From Cucumis sativus (Eukaryota > Streptophyta > Magnoliopsida > Cucurbitales > Cucurbitaceae), in NCBI RefSeq assembly GCF_000004075.3, contig NC_026660.2:7130001-7194000 (forward strand): a DNA stretch of 64,000 nucleotides, read 5' to 3'. Made by a program: the position numbers and the translations under genes. A model generated the notes under the pieces. That model had not been told where the DNA came from. It did no database searches and saw only the letters and a program-made list of their open reading frames with translations. Below, in pieces: positions 61,015 through 64,000 of this stretch. Position 1 is the first letter of the stretch; each line of letters begins with the position of its first letter.

Positions 61015-63674
61015 TGAATGTAATTGCTAAATTTGCAACTATTCCTAAAAAAGTGGTCATTTTTTCTCCTAATTTTCATAACATTGTTCTTTTTTTTTAA
61101 CAAAGTTAAACAATAACATTGATGGAAAGTGTATAAAAAAAATTATATGTGAAAGTAGTGTTTGTAAATTTAATTTTTTAATACTGAAAACAAAAATTAA
61201 GGTTTGGTTTTGTAATAATTTGGTTTCTTGTTTTTAGATTAGAAAATTAAACCTATAAATTAAAACAGAATCGTCTACTTCTAAATTTCTTACTTGGTTC
61301 TGCACTGTCTACTAATATTTCCAAAATCCAAACATAAATTTGAAAAGAAAAATGAAGAGGAAAACAACTCTAAGAAATTGAGAGAAAATGGATTTAATTT
61401 TTGTTTTTTAAGAAAAACAAATGATTACCCAATAAGACTTTGAGTAGTTTTTCAAGAAATTTGGTGTAATAAGAAAGAAAAAAAGAAGTTTTAAAGACTT
61501 AAAATTGATACAAGATAAGATTAAAAAGTTGTCAAAATGTGATTATTCCACATTCCCTAAAACATAGAAATTACAATGAGAGCATGTATGAAAGTTTGTC
61601 ACAAAACAAACATATAATGATATAGTTGAAAATTTCTTTAATTATTAGTTGGGACCATTGAAACCTTTAATATATATACATATATGTGTGTACAAAAAGC
61701 CAATATATATAATATCACCTGTGACTGCCCTACAATATTCTTGATTACACAACGGTGCTTGAGAATTTTTTTTAATTTCTTCATTAGTTTCATATTGAAA
61801 TTTATTACGGAATATTCACTTTTATAATGGATTAGTGGCTACAATAGTGATCAGTAGACAAATCGAAACATCTCATCTATGTTAACTCCTTTGTAGTGCT
61901 CTTAGCACCATCAAATAATTACAAAAGTATTTAGTTCTAATACATCAAGGACCACCAAAGTTTTTATAATTTCAAATAGTAAAAATGGAGATGTCTCAAT
62001 GTATCTGCACCGTTTGAAGCAGAAAAAAAAAAGAAACATTGTAAGAAAAGAAAAATTGTATCTCCTGATAAGACAAAAGCAAAACCAACAATAAAATCCA
62101 TCATTTTCCTATCCAAAATCACCCCAAAGATACCATCTCAAATCATTAAAAGTTTAAGTTTATGGATGAAAACAAATTCAATATTATATTACTCAACACT
62201 TCAATATAATATAATATAATATGAACACCCCGACATAATACGATGGAAAGACGAATTTAATATTATATCACTCAACAACGTATATACATAGATAGTAAAT
62301 TATATTATTGCTCATTATTATTATTATTTTAAAAAATAATATTCGAAAATTGGTTAGGAGTATGAATCAAAAGGTAGGAAATACCAAGCAGAAGCTAACA
62401 TTTGTTGTTGGCCAGCTTGAATCCGTACTCTAAATAATAGTAATATGAATATTGTTGCTAAATTACAAAATATTTATGGAATAATATATAAAATATGCTT
62501 CAAAGCAAAGTGATTAATTAAGCCACTTTAAGTTTGAATCAATAAATAGAAAACACAATTTTCCAAACAGTATGCACCAACTCTCTATGGGAATAGCTAC
62601 TTTTTTCTAGGCTTATATATAAAAAACAAATGATTAATAGTCTCACATTACTCGAAATAGGGTGGATGGGTGTAGGTTTTTTGAAAGTGATAAGTGAGAT
62701 AGTTAATATTTTAGAAAAAGAACATTTTAAACCATCAAATTTAAGTATGATATTACATTCTTGAAAGTGTTTTTATTTATTTAGAATTGATTTTTAATTA
62801 TTATGTTTGGTTCTAAAAGTTAATTCAGCCTTAACCAATTAGTATTTGTATTTGTCTTGATATCTATAGTTGATATAGTCACAAAAATATATATCATCTT
62901 TCCAACATCCTTTCATTTATAAATCGAGATCTGCTTCGGAGAACTAGAAAGAAACATAAGTTCTTAGTATGCATGTACTAGTCCAACATGCCATTTCACA
63001 TTTCATAATATTCAATTAATTAATATTGTTTACGTGGTTAAATGTATGAACATGGTAAAAAATGATTATATCAATAAACTAATGACTCACAAACCTGCAC
63101 TAACTCAGCGAAGAGAATTGAGTCAAATAGTTGGTGTGTATTTATATATATATTACCTGATAACGAATATAATCATATGGCTCTGGTAGAAGAGAGGAGC
63201 AAAATTCCAAATTTTCTCAACAACTGGAAAAACACACAAAGAAAGTAAAAGATGAAAAAGAATTGATCAGCAAAGCAGTTTAATTTATATATTAACAATA
63301 GAATCTGCCTACGTTTTGAACTTCAGAATCTGCGGTTTTCATGGCTTTTGGTCCATATCTCAAACTCTAATAAAAAGTAGTCATATATTTGCTGCCTTTT
63401 CCTCTTTATTTTCCCACAATCCAAAGGTAAAACACAACAAATGAAAGAGGTTAAACTTACGTTGATAATGCCTACTGTATATATATTCTCCCTTTACTTT
63501 TAAATTAAAAGGGTAACTGTACCTACGCACTACACTCATCGATGTTCATTGTCCTTATCCTTCTTCTTCATCTTTTGGTGGTAATTATGAATCTACTAGC
63601 TTTTAGCTTTGAGGTATCCTCCTGTACTTTTCTGATCTCTTCTATCGGTTTACATCCTGCAAACAAAATATAAA

Positions 63675-63790
63675 TATATATAGCAACATCTTTTAAAATT
63701 GTAAATATAATCAAATTTATTAGGGATCATAAACTCTATCTCTTTCATTGATGAGCTTCTACAAGTGATCACTATTAAACTTCTAATAAT
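63675..63790. repeat. Partial relic of the inverted-repeat element
   Basis: TATATAGCAACATCTTTTAAAA followed by TTGTAAATATAATCAAATTT matches the left arm of copy D. The right arm is missing or unrecognisable before the window ends. Confidence 0.45.
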
Positions 63791-64000
63791 AATACAATCA
63801 ACCAATAATAAACTTTGAATTCTGAATCTAAATCTTGTCATATATGCAAATTATTTTACATTATGTTAACAAATATTTTGGATCTGATTAATTAAAATAT
63901 TTGTAATAATTTCTAATGTGTATTTGTAACAATCTGATTATTTGATATATTTGTACAATAGAAACTAGTATAGAACCAAATAATAATAAATAAAAAATTA

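Larger units (their letters stand above)
59736..64000. other. Distal gene-free region
   Basis: The first 100 bp are probably the 3' UTR of the proline-rich gene. The remainder is AT-rich, with one well-preserved inverted-repeat element (60807-61014), a partial one near 63675-63790 and short tandem words such as (AATAT)n near 62206-62222. No exon was recognised. Confidence 0.6.

Overview
This 64 kb window is AT-rich plant nuclear DNA. The evidence is intron-containing genes with GT..AG junctions, a nuclear-type tRNA-Phe(GAA), plant-only families (NAC, IQ67-domain, bHLH-MYC_N) and long intergenic stretches full of A/T tracts, microsatellites and decayed repeats. A gene joining amaranthin lectin domains to an aerolysin-type domain, together with one abundant short inverted-repeat element, suggests a cucurbit (perhaps Cucumis). 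The species is an inference. Nothing bacterial, viral or organellar was recognised.

Layout. (1) 1.6-11.4 kb, all on the plus strand: a two-exon lectin/aerolysin-like defence-type gene (1727-5865), a broken AIG1/IAN-type GTPase gene (7854-9006) and a four-exon divergent sliding-clamp (PCNA-like) gene (9748-11353). (2) 13647-13719: tRNA-Phe. (3) 13.7-25.6 kb: about 12 kb with no convincing gene. (4) 25651-27072, minus: a three-exon NAC gene of the NST/SND1 secondary-wall type. (5) 33328-36449, plus: a five-exon IQ67-domain calmodulin-binding gene. (6) 38879-39445, minus: an intronless gene of unknown function. (7) 40.0-41.5 kb: gene debris, including one RRM exon of an RBP45/47-type gene with both splice sites but an internal deletion. 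(8) 44339-45310, plus: a membrane-anchored SAM-methyltransferase-like gene, with two tandem repeat arrays upstream. (9) 48063-49358, minus: an intronless bHLH14/MYC-like gene. (10) 49.4-57.8 kb: gene-poor, with a decayed LTR near 55 kb. (11) 57830-59735, plus: a two-exon proline/serine-rich gene with an in-frame 36-bp minisatellite. (12) 59.7-64 kb: repeats only.

The genes do not form a pathway; they look like ordinary neighbours in a plant chromosome. The most unusual parts are the 1.7-11.4 kb accessory cluster (pore-former-like lectin, GTPase relic, aberrant clamp), the fragment patch at 40-41.5 kb, and a short inverted-repeat element family with relics throughout the window. One relic lies inside the lectin gene's large intron. 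Exon junctions were read by eye from reading-frame continuity and splice consensus and have not been checked against transcripts.
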